Below are positions 1 to 6,323 of a stretch of 10,907 nt of DNA, piece by piece. The first letter of the stretch is position 1; the number at the start of each line of letters is the position of its first letter. The translations under genes were made by a program, and so were the position numbers. The notes below the pieces were generated by a model that saw only the letters and a program-made list of their open reading frames with translations, had not been told where the DNA came from and searched no databases. This DNA comes from Eubacteriales bacterium (lineage in GTDB: Bacteria; Bacillota_A; Clostridia; Christensenellales; Aristaeellaceae), in the NCBI GenBank assembly GCA_028692205.1, contig JAQUXV010000037.1:1-10907 (forward strand). The letters are read 5' to 3'.

Positions 1-41
1 GGTATGATGCCCGGGAAAGTTTTCATTTGGGAGGTTCGAAC

Positions 42-932
42 GTGCAGACTTGCGCCGAATGTATCCTTTGCCTGTTAAACCGCGATTTGGAGGCCGTGCC
101 GCCGGAAACCGGCGCGGCGGAGAAAGCAGCTTACCAGCGGGAAGTGCTCCGGCTGGTGGCCGACAGCGATCCCTCTCTTTGTGCCGCCCAGATAAACGCG
201 AAGATCGACAGCGTGTTCAAGGCTCGGTTCGGCGAGCGGAAGACCAAAAACTTTTCCGAGCTGAAGCGGATCTATAACGAGCGCATGCTTGCGCTGGAGC
301 CGCGCCTGCGAAACGTGATCGCTCAAAGTGACGATCCGCTTGCGACGGCGATACTGCTGGCGCGCGTGGGAAATTATATCGACTTTGGCGCGAAGCACGA
401 GGTGAACGACTCACTGTTTGACGAGCTGCTTGCCAACATCCGGCGGGAAACCCTGAACCCGGAAGAATATACCCGTTTCCGTCAGGAGCTTTCCAGCGCC
501 CGCAGCGTGGCGTATGTTACGGATAATGCGGGGGAGATCGTACTGGATAAGCTGCTGTTGAAGGAACTGTTGAAACAGTATCCGAACACAGACTTCACGG
601 TGATGGTGCGCGGCGCGCCTACGCTGAACGACGCGACGGTGGAGGACGCGAAAACCGTCGGCATAACGGAGCTTGCGCCCGTTATGGGCAACGGTAGCGG
701 CCTGGCCGGAACCATCTGGCAGGAGATCAGCGACGACGCCAGAAAACTGCTGGAAAACGCGGATGTGATTATCTCCAAAGGGCAGGCGAACTTTGAAACG
801 CTGTACGGCTGCGGGCTGAACATCTACTATCTGCTGCTGTGCAAGTGCGATTACTTTGTCCGCCGCTTCGGCGTAGCCAAACTGACGGGAATGTTCGTAA
901 ACGAACACAGAATGCCCTTTGTAAGCGAATAA
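42..932 (+). CDS. DUF89 family protein (ARMT1-like / damage-control phosphatase fold)
   Basis: The 296-residue product matches the DUF89 family, metal-dependent phosphatases thought to remove damaged or surplus phosphometabolites in the cytoplasm. Seen here: an N-terminal cysteine cluster CAECILC (residues 4-10) like that of the archaeal/bacterial AF1104-type subgroup, GNYIDF near 110-115, the metal-site motif DNAGE at 161-165, VRGAPTLNDAT at 189-199 and KGQANFE at 246-252. The length is normal for the subgroup. The start is taken as GTG at 42, because GGGAGGT at 29-35 lies at normal spacing; a TTG at 27 is in frame but sits just ahead of that site. The gene stands alone ahead of the yjdF leader, and its own promoter would lie outside the window. 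The substrate cannot be told from sequence. Family assignment is firm; the exact phosphatase activity is inferred. Confidence 0.88.
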   Translation: MQTCAECILCLLNRDLEAVPPETGAAEKAAYQREVLRLVADSDPSLCAAQINAKIDSVFKARFGERKTKNFSELKRIYNERMLALEPRLRNVIAQSDDPLATAILLARVGNYIDFGAKHEVNDSLFDELLANIRRETLNPEEYTRFRQELSSARSVAYVTDNAGEIVLDKLLLKELLKQYPNTDFTVMVRGAPTLNDATVEDAKTVGITELAPVMGNGSGLAGTIWQEISDDARKLLENADVIISKGQANFETLYGCGLNIYYLLLCKCDYFVRRFGVAKLTGMFVNEHRMPFVSE

Positions 933-947
933 ATATGAATGTTAGTT

Positions 948-991
948 CAAACACTTCCGAGCCCGTAGAACAAAGCGGCCGGAAGCGTTTG
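948..991. repeat. 12-bp imperfect inverted repeat overlapping the yjdF -35 box
   Basis: CAAACACTTCCG (948-959) and CGGAAGCGTTTG (980-991) are complementary at 11 of 12 positions, with a 20-nt spacer. The right arm runs into the TTGACA -35 hexamer at 989-994. It could act as a transcript-end hairpin for the upstream DUF89 gene, although no T-run follows, or as an operator for the yjdF promoter. The pairing is seen; either role is inference. Confidence 0.5.
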
Positions 992-1017
992 ACATCTCTG
1001 CAGGCGCGCGGTATGCT
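989..1017 (+). promoter_or_regulatory. Sigma-A-type promoter of yjdF
   Basis: A perfect TTGACA (989-994) is followed after 17 bp by TATGCT (1012-1017, four of six consensus bases). Transcription would begin near 1021-1024, exactly where the structured leader AGGGCAAAG begins, which supports the call. Confidence 0.75.
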
Positions 1018-1020
1018 GAT

Positions 1021-1135
1021 AGGGCAAAGATAAAAACACTGCCCCGTTGGTAGTCGTGGGCGCGGCATTGCACCGTCAGTAACCTGCCTCCTTGGTTGTC
1101 CGTTCTTTGCGGGAAACCACAGTATAGGAGGAATA
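1021..1135 (+). promoter_or_regulatory. yjdF-type riboswitch leader with sequestered Shine-Dalgarno
   Basis: This leader lies between a good promoter and a yjdF (DUF2992) gene, the setting where the yjdF RNA motif is known in Firmicutes; that motif is reported to bind azaaromatic compounds. Its first hairpin pairs GGGCA (1022-1026) with TGCCC (1040-1044). Its last hairpin pairs CCTCCT (1087-1092) with AGGAGG (1126-1131), then TGGTT (1093-1097) with AACCA (1115-1119), with further pairs above. The AGGAGG is the ribosome binding site of the downstream gene, so the closed form should block translation. The class assignment rests on gene context plus structure, not on an alignment to the family model. 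Confidence 0.75.
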
Positions 1136-1139
1136 CCCC

Positions 1140-1553
1140 ATGGTAACGATCCAACTGACCGTCTATTTTGACGATCCCTTCTGGACCGGCGTTTTTGAGC
1201 GCACGGAGGAGGGAACCACCCGGGCCGCCAGACTGGTGTACGGTGCGGAACCAAAGGACAGCGACGTATATGCGACCCTTCTGGAACGGTATTGGGAACT
1301 GCGTTTTAGCCCGCCGGTGGAAGGCGCGAGACGTGTAGCCGCCGTACGCAATATAAAGCGTATGCAACGTGCCGCCGCGCGCAGCATGGCCGCCCCGGGA
1401 ATCGGCACCAAAGCGCAGCAGGCGTTGAAACTGCAGCATGAACAACGGAAAGCGGAGCGAAAAACCAGCAGCAGGCAGGCGCGGGACGCGTTTGCGGAGC
1501 AGAAATTTCTGCAAAAACAGGAAAAGCGGAAAGAAAAACGCAGAGGACATTGA
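1140..1553 (+). CDS. yjdF: YjdF family protein (DUF2992)
   Basis: The 137-residue protein matches the YjdF/DUF2992 family of small basic proteins, of unknown biochemical role, that are controlled by the yjdF riboswitch in many Firmicutes. Residues 1 to about 70 form a compact region (MVTIQLTVYFDDPFWTGVFE at the N terminus, YWELRFSPPVEGAR near 50-63). From about residue 70 the chain becomes a long, highly charged helix rich in Lys, Arg, Gln and Glu, with the typical GIGTKAQQALKLQ stretch and a C-terminal KRKEKRRGH tail. Such a tail suggests nucleic-acid contact, but that is inference. The ATG at 1140 sits 8 nt after AGGAGG (1126-1131), which is buried in the leader hairpin. The gene is a single transcription unit ended by the long palindrome downstream. 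Confidence 0.9.
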   Translation: MVTIQLTVYFDDPFWTGVFERTEEGTTRAARLVYGAEPKDSDVYATLLERYWELRFSPPVEGARRVAAVRNIKRMQRAAARSMAAPGIGTKAQQALKLQHEQRKAERKTSSRQARDAFAEQKFLQKQEKRKEKRRGH

Positions 1554-1559
1554 ACATAA

Positions 1560-1620
1560 ATCAGTTTTCCCGGCACGAAGGGCCGCCATCATGGCGGCCC
1601 TTCGTGCCGGGAAAACTGAT
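1560..1620. terminator. Perfect 30-bp inverted repeat between convergent genes (probable bidirectional terminator)
   Basis: Positions 1560-1589 and 1591-1620 are exact reverse complements around a single central C at 1590. The core is GC-rich and the outer ends read AGTTTTCCC and GGGAAAACT. It starts 7 nt after the yjdF stop and lies about 80 nt beyond the end of the convergent VanZ-RDD gene, so it could end transcripts from both sides. There is no clean U-tract just outside the stem (CATTTTG follows on +), so its efficiency as an intrinsic terminator is uncertain. Confidence 0.6.
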
Positions 1621-1699
1621 CATTTTGAGAGCGTCGGACTTGAAACGCAAACGCCGCGTGGTAATACGGCCGATGAGATTTCGCCCGATACGGCGCAAA

Positions 1700-2950
1700 C
1701 TACATCTCCGCCATAGGGCCGCCAGGCGTACGGGGTTTGCGGAAAAACCGGTCTTCGTTTGCGTATCGGGAAAGCTTGCTGAGTAAATCGTCCTTGATGC
1801 GAACAGTGCTGATGTTGCTGGTTTTGCTCAATTCACCATGGGGGAGTTGGCTGCTCCGGTTCAGCACGCCGATAACCATCCAAACCACACAGGCGACATA
1901 GAGAAGAATCAGCAGGATGCATAGCGTAAGCCAAAGCCCTTTGGTGTCGTCGTATTTAATAGATCCGAAAAAGAACAACAGGGCTACGAAGGGAAGCGGC
2001 GCAAAGCCGAAATACAACAAGGAATAGCGCACGGCGCACTGCCACAGCTTCGGGCGGCTGCCGTCCCGCGCGTCCACCAAACGGATGTGGGTGAGCCGCT
2101 TGCCCAGGGTAAGCCCTTTTTGCAGCCATTCACCCAACATAAAGTATAGGGTAACCAGTAAAACGTAAAGAACGCCGAATACGATAACCCATACGGAGAC
2201 CGAGTTACCGATGAGCAGCGTTTGTAAGGGACGGTCAAAAACCAGCGTCAGCAGTAAAATCGCGCCCAACAGCATCCAATCCACAATAGCCGCCGTTACA
2301 CGGCGGGTTACGCTGACATGCGTGCCGCGGACATAGGCAATTTCGTCCATCCGTTCCCGCGAAGGGAGAAAGCGCATCAGCGGCTTGGCAATCCGGTAGC
2401 CGATCAATCCGCCCAGCGTGTTGGTAATCAGGTCGTCGGTTTCACAGAGGCGGTAGGGCCGGGGATAGATGCCGAACAGCGCGCTGAGCTGCGTAAGTTC
2501 GAATACCAGACTGACGCCCAGGGAGATCAGCAGCGTTTTCTTCCACGAGCATCCGAAATAATACCGCAGATAGATCCCCAACGGAATCGTCATCACGATG
2601 TTTGCCAGAATGGCAAATAAATCCCGGTTAATCAGCAGGCCGGGCCAAGTTGAAGGCTGCGAAAGTACAAAGCCGGATTTTTGCACCCAGGTAACGACGT
2701 CTTTAAACGGCTCCAGCTGCAGGTAAGGCGTGGTGAGGGAGGCGACTGTTTCGGGGTCGGGCAGGGGAAGCATGGTCAGAAAATAGGCGCACATCAGGTA
2801 CAGTATAAATGAATATAGAATGACCGTACGCAAAAGCAGGATCGCGCCGTAGCGGCGATATTGAACCAACATATACGGCAGGGTTATAAACGCCGCCACA
2901 AAGGGGAATATCCATGCCGCGGTTAAAATCGGCTCGATGTACAAACTCAA
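1700..2950 (-). CDS. VanZ-RDD fusion membrane protein
   Basis: The 416-residue integral membrane protein joins two families. Residues about 10-195 are VanZ-like: a hydrophobic pair of helices, then the hallmark series N117, PLG at 123-125, E151 and Q154, DD at 172-173, N177 and the GGLIG turn at 180-184. Residues about 205-370 are RDD-like: RRVTAAIVDW (216-225) gives the first Arg-Asp pair and RLVDARDGSRP (290-300) the second, each next to transmembrane helices. The charged tail from about 370 is predicted cytoplasmic. VanZ was named for teicoplanin resistance but most members have no known role; RDD proteins are linked to transport in a few cases. The TTG start at 2950 is chosen because AGGAGG lies 8 nt upstream (2959-2964) and no ATG fits. 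A promoter lies directly upstream. Confidence 0.85.
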   Translation of the reverse strand: MSLYIEPILTAAWIFPFVAAFITLPYMLVQYRRYGAILLLRTVILYSFILYLMCAYFLTMLPLPDPETVASLTTPYLQLEPFKDVVTWVQKSGFVLSQPSTWPGLLINRDLFAILANIVMTIPLGIYLRYYFGCSWKKTLLISLGVSLVFELTQLSALFGIYPRPYRLCETDDLITNTLGGLIGYRIAKPLMRFLPSRERMDEIAYVRGTHVSVTRRVTAAIVDWMLLGAILLLTLVFDRPLQTLLIGNSVSVWVIVFGVLYVLLVTLYFMLGEWLQKGLTLGKRLTHIRLVDARDGSRPKLWQCAVRYSLLYFGFAPLPFVALLFFFGSIKYDDTKGLWLTLCILLILLYVACVVWMVIGVLNRSSQLPHGELSKTSNISTVRIKDDLLSKLSRYANEDRFFRKPRTPGGPMAEM

Positions 2951-2984
2951 ACCAAATGCCTCCTATCGCTTACACAGCGACCGA

Positions 2985-3013
2985 ATCATAACAGCTTTTT
3001 AATGCCTTGTAAA
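2985..3013 (-). promoter_or_regulatory. Sigma-A-type promoter of the VanZ-RDD gene
   Basis: Read on the minus strand, TTTACA (3013-3008) is followed after 17 bp by TATGAT (2990-2985). Each box differs from consensus by one base. The start point would fall near 2978, giving a 5' leader of about 28 nt that holds the AGGAGG site. Confidence 0.75.
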
Positions 3014-3288
3014 GCAAAAACAGACTACCTTGCAAAAGTGTACGACAGGCGAACGGATGGTGTAAGGTTTTGAAAACAGGCAGCAACTTATAGCGCCCTT
3101 CCAGGCCCGAATGGCGCGGCTTGGAAAGGGCGTTTATCAGCGTTGTTTTCCGCTGCCGAAGAAGACGGCGAATTCGGCAAAGCGGGATGGAGACGATTTT
3201 GCAGCGCCTGGGGTGAATGTGAAACAGCTTCCGGCAATACCTGTTTTTAACAATTCGTAAAAAAACCACATTTGAGAGCGAATACGAT
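3014..3288. other. Gene-free intergenic stretch with two strong hairpins
   Basis: No convincing gene lies between the divergent VanZ-RDD and pstS promoters. Two stem structures stand out. Around 3093-3132, CGCCCTTCCAGGCC can pair with GGCTTGGAAAGGGCG with one bulge and one wobble. Around 3151-3186, CCGCT plus GCCGAA pairs with TTCGGC plus AGCGG across a two-base bulge. A weak AAACAG/CTGTTT hairpin followed by T's is near 3221-3247. No promoter for a separate RNA was found, so the role is open. Confidence 0.4.
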
Positions 3289-3316
3289 TTTACGTGAACT
3301 TAACAAATGTCTTACA
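3289..3316 (+). promoter_or_regulatory. Pho box: three PhoP-type direct repeats ahead of pstS
   Basis: TTTACG (3289-3294), TTAACA (3300-3305) and CTTACA (3311-3316) repeat at exact 11-bp intervals. This matches the Firmicutes PhoP site (TTAACA-like hexamers spaced by about 5 bp, on one face of the helix). The location upstream of pstS fits activation of phosphate uptake under phosphate limitation. The -10 element is uncertain: CATGAT at 3321-3326 or TAATTT at 3351-3356. Confidence 0.7.
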
Positions 3317-3393
3317 GAAACATGATGGCAAGAAAATCATTCCGGTGCAATAATTTGATTGTACAAAGGACCAAGATTTGAGGAGGAAAGATT

Positions 3394-4263
3394 ATGAAGA
3401 AAACAATCACGATGGTACTGAGCGCGGTGCTGTGCATCAGCCTGATGGCTTTTGGCACGACCGGCATTGCGGAAACCCAGATCACCGGCACCGTGACGGC
3501 CGCGGGTTCTTCCGCGCTGCTGCCCCTTGCGCAGGCTGCCGCCGACCTCTTTATGGATGAAAACCCCGATTGCTCCGTACTGGTAAACGGCGGCGGTTCC
3601 GGCCAGGGCCTCAAGCAGGTTGCCGACGGCGCCGTTGACATTGGCAACAGCGATGTGTTCGCCGAGCAGAAACTGGAAGCGGATGCCGCTGCCGGACTGG
3701 TTGACCACAAAGTTTGCACTGTTACCATGGCGGCTGTCGTAAACAAGGATCTGGGCGTGACCGACCTGACGTCCGAACAGCTGATCGACATCTTCACCGC
3801 GAAAGTGACCAACTGGAGCGAAGTTGGCGGCCCCGACGAAGACATTCTGCTGGTAACCCGGCCTACGTCCTCCGGCACCCGTGCCCTGTTTAAGACCTGG
3901 GCTCTGAACGACACCGAAGAAGCCTCCAACCAGGCGCTGGAAACCGACGACTCCGGCACGCTGCTTGAGACCGTGGAAAACAACGCCGGCGCGATCGGCT
4001 ACGTGGCCCTCTCCTACCTTGTGAACAACGACGCCGTGCAGGCCGTGTCCATCAACGGTGTGGAGCCCTCGCTTGAGAACACCTACAACGGCACCTACCT
4101 TGTGTGGGGCTACGAGCACATGTACACCAAGGGTGATGGCAGCGAAGCCGCTCAGGCGTTCATCAACTACATGATGAGCGAAGAGTTCTCCGCCAACATC
4201 GAAGCGATGGGCTACGGCGCTTCCTCCAAGCTCAGCGACGCCGCGATCGCGACCCACGAATAA
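3394..4263 (+). CDS. pstS: Phosphate ABC transporter substrate-binding protein PstS
   Basis: The 289-residue extracytoplasmic protein captures inorganic phosphate and delivers it to the PstCA channel. A signal sequence covers residues 1 to about 26 (basic MKK, hydrophobic core, GIA before Glu-27). The mature part has the family's phosphate-contact motifs: AGSSA (37-41), GGGSGQG (66-72), GNSDV (84-88) and TSSGTR (158-163). The length is typical. There is no clear lipobox: the only early Cys (14) lies inside the hydrophobic core as AVLC, so lipid anchoring of the usual Gram-positive kind is doubtful. The ATG at 3394 follows AGGAGG (3381-3386) by 7 nt. It is the first gene of pstSCA, behind a Pho box, and is separated from pstC by two hairpins that probably favour pstS expression. 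Confidence 0.95.
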   Translation: MKKTITMVLSAVLCISLMAFGTTGIAETQITGTVTAAGSSALLPLAQAAADLFMDENPDCSVLVNGGGSGQGLKQVADGAVDIGNSDVFAEQKLEADAAAGLVDHKVCTVTMAAVVNKDLGVTDLTSEQLIDIFTAKVTNWSEVGGPDEDILLVTRPTSSGTRALFKTWALNDTEEASNQALETDDSGTLLETVENNAGAIGYVALSYLVNNDAVQAVSINGVEPSLENTYNGTYLVWGYEHMYTKGDGSEAAQAFINYMMSEEFSANIEAMGYGASSKLSDAAIATHE

Positions 4264-4276
4264 GCAACCAAACCCC

Positions 4277-4331
4277 GTACGTTCACATAAACGTACCGTA
4301 CCAGGCAGGCATCGTCATGCCTGTCTGGTAC
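4277..4331 (+). terminator. Tandem hairpins between pstS and pstC (partial terminator or RNA-stabilising stems)
   Basis: The first stem pairs GTACGTT (4277-4283) with AACGTAC (4290-4296). The second pairs 4298-4312 with 4317-4331, 15 bp with one G-U, around a CGTC tetraloop. No U-run follows, so complete termination is unlikely. Such stems after a binding-protein gene commonly protect the upstream message and lower expression of the permease genes. The structure is seen; the role is inferred. Confidence 0.55.
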
Positions 4332-4356
4332 TTGCGTGTTGAAAGAAGGCGCTAAA

Positions 4357-5295
4357 GTGACACAACTTGCCAAAGGGAAACCGGAGCGGAGCCAGACGGC
4401 CAAACTGCTGCGGAATGAACGCTGGGGCCGCGGTATGGTGACGGCCTGCGGCCTGTTCATCATTCTGCTCACCTTGGCTATCAGCGTATTCCTGATCGTT
4501 AAAGGTACGGGAACCTTTACGAAGTTCAACCATACGGTGTTTGAATTTCTGTTCTCGTCCCAATGGGCGCCGACGGACAACGCTACCGACGGCGGAGGAA
4601 GCGTAGGCGCGGCGATCTACATTGTCGGTTCGCTGCTTACCTGCGGGCTGGCCCTGCTCTTTGTTGCGCCATTCAGCCTCGGCGCGGCGATTTTTATGAG
4701 CGAGATATCCCCCAATATGGGCAGCAAACTCCTGCAGCCGTCTGTGGAAATTTTCGTAGGGATTCCCTCCGTGGTATACGGCTGGATCGGGCTTACGATT
4801 CTGGTGCCGTTTATCCGGGATACGTTCCACGCAAGGATGGGCGGTTATTCCGTGCTGGCGGCAAGCATCGTGCTGGCGGTGATGATTTTTCCCACCATTA
4901 CGACCGTCGCGGCGGACGCCATTCGGAGCGTGCCGCAGGAATATCGGGACGCCGCATACGGCCTTGGCTCCACAAGGTGGCAGGTAATCTACCGCGTTGT
5001 GCTGCGCGCCGCCGGCCCCGGCATCCTAACGGGCGTGATCCTGGGTTTGGCCCGCGCGTTCGGTGAAGCGCTGGCGGTGGCGATGGTGATCGGCAAAACG
5101 CGAGCGTTCCCCAAAAGCCTGCTGTCGCCCACCAATAACCTTACGGCGGCCATCGCTGCGGATATGGGCAACTCGGCCAACGGAGGCGAGCAGAACTTAG
5201 CGCTGTGGACGATGGCGCTGCTGCTGTTCCTGTTCTCCATGTTCTTTATCTTGCTCATCCACATGATTTCCAAGAAGGGGGAACAGAAATCATGA
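4357..5295 (+). CDS. pstC: Phosphate ABC transporter permease PstC
   Basis: The 312-residue protein is one of the two membrane permease subunits of the high-affinity phosphate importer. It has a first helix at about 27-50, a set of further helices from about 85 onward, the GIPSVVYGWIGL segment (135-146), and the ATPase-coupling EAA loop, with DAAYGLG followed by LGLARAFGEA (to about residue 238). A hydrophobic last helix precedes KKGEQKS. GTG at 4357 is chosen because AAGAAGG (4343-4349) lies 7 nt upstream. In-frame GTG 4336 and TTG 4339 are possible but sit almost on the preceding hairpin without a ribosome site. The stop overlaps the pstA start (ATGA), which implies translational coupling. 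The cognate ATPase is not encoded in the window. Confidence 0.93.
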   Translation: MTQLAKGKPERSQTAKLLRNERWGRGMVTACGLFIILLTLAISVFLIVKGTGTFTKFNHTVFEFLFSSQWAPTDNATDGGGSVGAAIYIVGSLLTCGLALLFVAPFSLGAAIFMSEISPNMGSKLLQPSVEIFVGIPSVVYGWIGLTILVPFIRDTFHARMGGYSVLAASIVLAVMIFPTITTVAADAIRSVPQEYRDAAYGLGSTRWQVIYRVVLRAAGPGILTGVILGLARAFGEALAVAMVIGKTRAFPKSLLSPTNNLTAAIAADMGNSANGGEQNLALWTMALLLFLFSMFFILLIHMISKKGEQKS

Positions 5296-6200
5296 TAAAG
5301 GCCATGGACAGCCGCAAAATTAAAAGAACCAACACACGTGCCAGGCGGATCGACACCGCCATGACGGGGGTGTTCTATTCGGTCGGCGGCTTCTTTATCC
5401 TGCTGTTGATCGTGCTGGCCGGATACATTATCATCAAAGGTGTGGCGGATTTTTACCCGGAACTGTTGCAGTTTAACCGCCATGGCATCGGAAACCAGTT
5501 TTTCAACACGGTTTACCTTGTATTTCTTTCGCTGGTCATCTGTGTTCCGCTGGGGATCGCCGCCGGTATCTATATGGCGGAGTACGCGGGAGACAATAAG
5601 CTGACGGCGTTCCTGCGTGTCAGCATCGAATCGCTGTCGTCGCTGCCGTCCATCGTAGTCGGCCTGTTCGGCTATCTGGTGTTCATTCTGATGACGGGCG
5701 CAAAGTGGAACCTGATGGCGGGCGCGCTGGCGGTTTCCATATTAAGCTTGCCGCTCATTACCACCACCACGGAAGACGCGCTGCGTTCGCTGCCGAAGGG
5801 CTACACCGAGGGCAGTATGGCGTTGGGTGCCACGCATTGGCGCACGATCACCAAGGTGCTTTTGCCCGCTTGCTTTCCGCGCATCGTGACCGGCGTGATT
5901 CTGGCCGCGGGCCGCGGTTTCGGCGAAGCGGCAGCGCTGTTGTACACGGCGGGCCAAAGCACGAACATCAACTGGGCCAACTGGAATCTGGCGTCGCCCA
6001 CCTGCCCGCTGAACCCCTTCCGGCCCGGCGAGACACTGGCACTTCACATCTGGGCTATGCGTACCGAAGGTTCGCTGAACCCCAACTCCGAGGCGATTGC
6101 CAATTTTTCCGCCGCGGTGCTGGTGATTATGGTGTTAAGCTTCAGCCTGCTGGCGCGGGTGATGACCCGGCGGTATAAAAAGAAGACCGAAGGCGGTTGA
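5292..6200 (+). CDS. pstA: Phosphate ABC transporter permease PstA
   Basis: The 302-residue second permease subunit pairs with PstC to form the phosphate channel. After a basic N terminus (RKIKRTNTRARR) comes a first helix at about residues 25-50. Further helices start with FFNTVYLVFLSLVICVPLGI, followed by SLPSIVVGLFGYLVF. The coupling loop reads DALRSLPKGY...ALGATHWRT and ends GRGFGEAAALL. The ATG at 5292 overlaps the pstC stop by ATGA and follows a GAAGGGGG-type ribosome site at 5274-5281; ATG 5304 is a less likely start. Length fits the family. This is the last pst gene on the strand: pstB (ATPase) and phoU, which normally follow, are not here, so the transporter must borrow an ATPase encoded elsewhere. 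Confidence 0.93.
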   Translation: MIKAMDSRKIKRTNTRARRIDTAMTGVFYSVGGFFILLLIVLAGYIIIKGVADFYPELLQFNRHGIGNQFFNTVYLVFLSLVICVPLGIAAGIYMAEYAGDNKLTAFLRVSIESLSSLPSIVVGLFGYLVFILMTGAKWNLMAGALAVSILSLPLITTTTEDALRSLPKGYTEGSMALGATHWRTITKVLLPACFPRIVTGVILAAGRGFGEAAALLYTAGQSTNINWANWNLASPTCPLNPFRPGETLALHIWAMRTEGSLNPNSEAIANFSAAVLVIMVLSFSLLARVMTRRYKKKTEGG

Positions 6201-6218
6201 TCGCTGCCAGCCTGTTAT

Positions 6219-6323
6219 AAAAGCCTCGACTACAGTTTTGGCACGGCCACAACGGGGTTGTCACGCGTATATGCGTGCATGCTCACCCCATTTGGGCGTG
6301 CCTTTCTGTATTCGGGGCTTTTT
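6219..6323 (+). terminator. Large nested stem with T-run after pstA (terminator or small structured RNA)
   Basis: Four layers of pairing nest around one axis: 6219-6229 with 6312-6322 (11 bp including one G-U), GGCACG (6240-6245) with CGTGCC (6297-6302) plus two more pairs beyond a mismatch, GGGG (6254-6257) with CCCC (6286-6289), and CACGC (6262-6266) with GCGTG (6273-6277). The outer arm ends in TTTTT (6319-6323). It starts 18 nt after the pstA stop, so ending the pst transcript is the simplest role. The size and layering are larger than a usual terminator. Confidence 0.5.

Noticed and set aside
1021..1135. 6S RNA, cobalamin or c-di-GMP riboswitch
   Set aside because: The conserved boxes of those classes were not found, whereas the downstream gene is yjdF, which fits the yjdF motif.
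942..1592. A 216-codon frame on the minus strand opposite yjdF
   Set aside because: It is antisense to the YjdF gene and its leader, runs through the palindrome, and has low-complexity composition typical of a shadow frame.
2970..3269. A 99-codon frame on the minus strand upstream of the VanZ-RDD gene
   Set aside because: It has no recognisable domain, a composition unlike neighbouring proteins, and it runs through the well-supported promoter at 2985-3013.
6197..6221. A promoter for the post-pstA structured RNA (TTGATC and TATAAA)
   Set aside because: The spacing is only 13 bp, and the predicted start would fall after the first arm of the stem it should transcribe.
6219..6323. SRP (4.5S) RNA
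   Set aside because: The length is about right, but the conserved GGAAGCAG-type apical loop is absent and the loop here is GTATAT.
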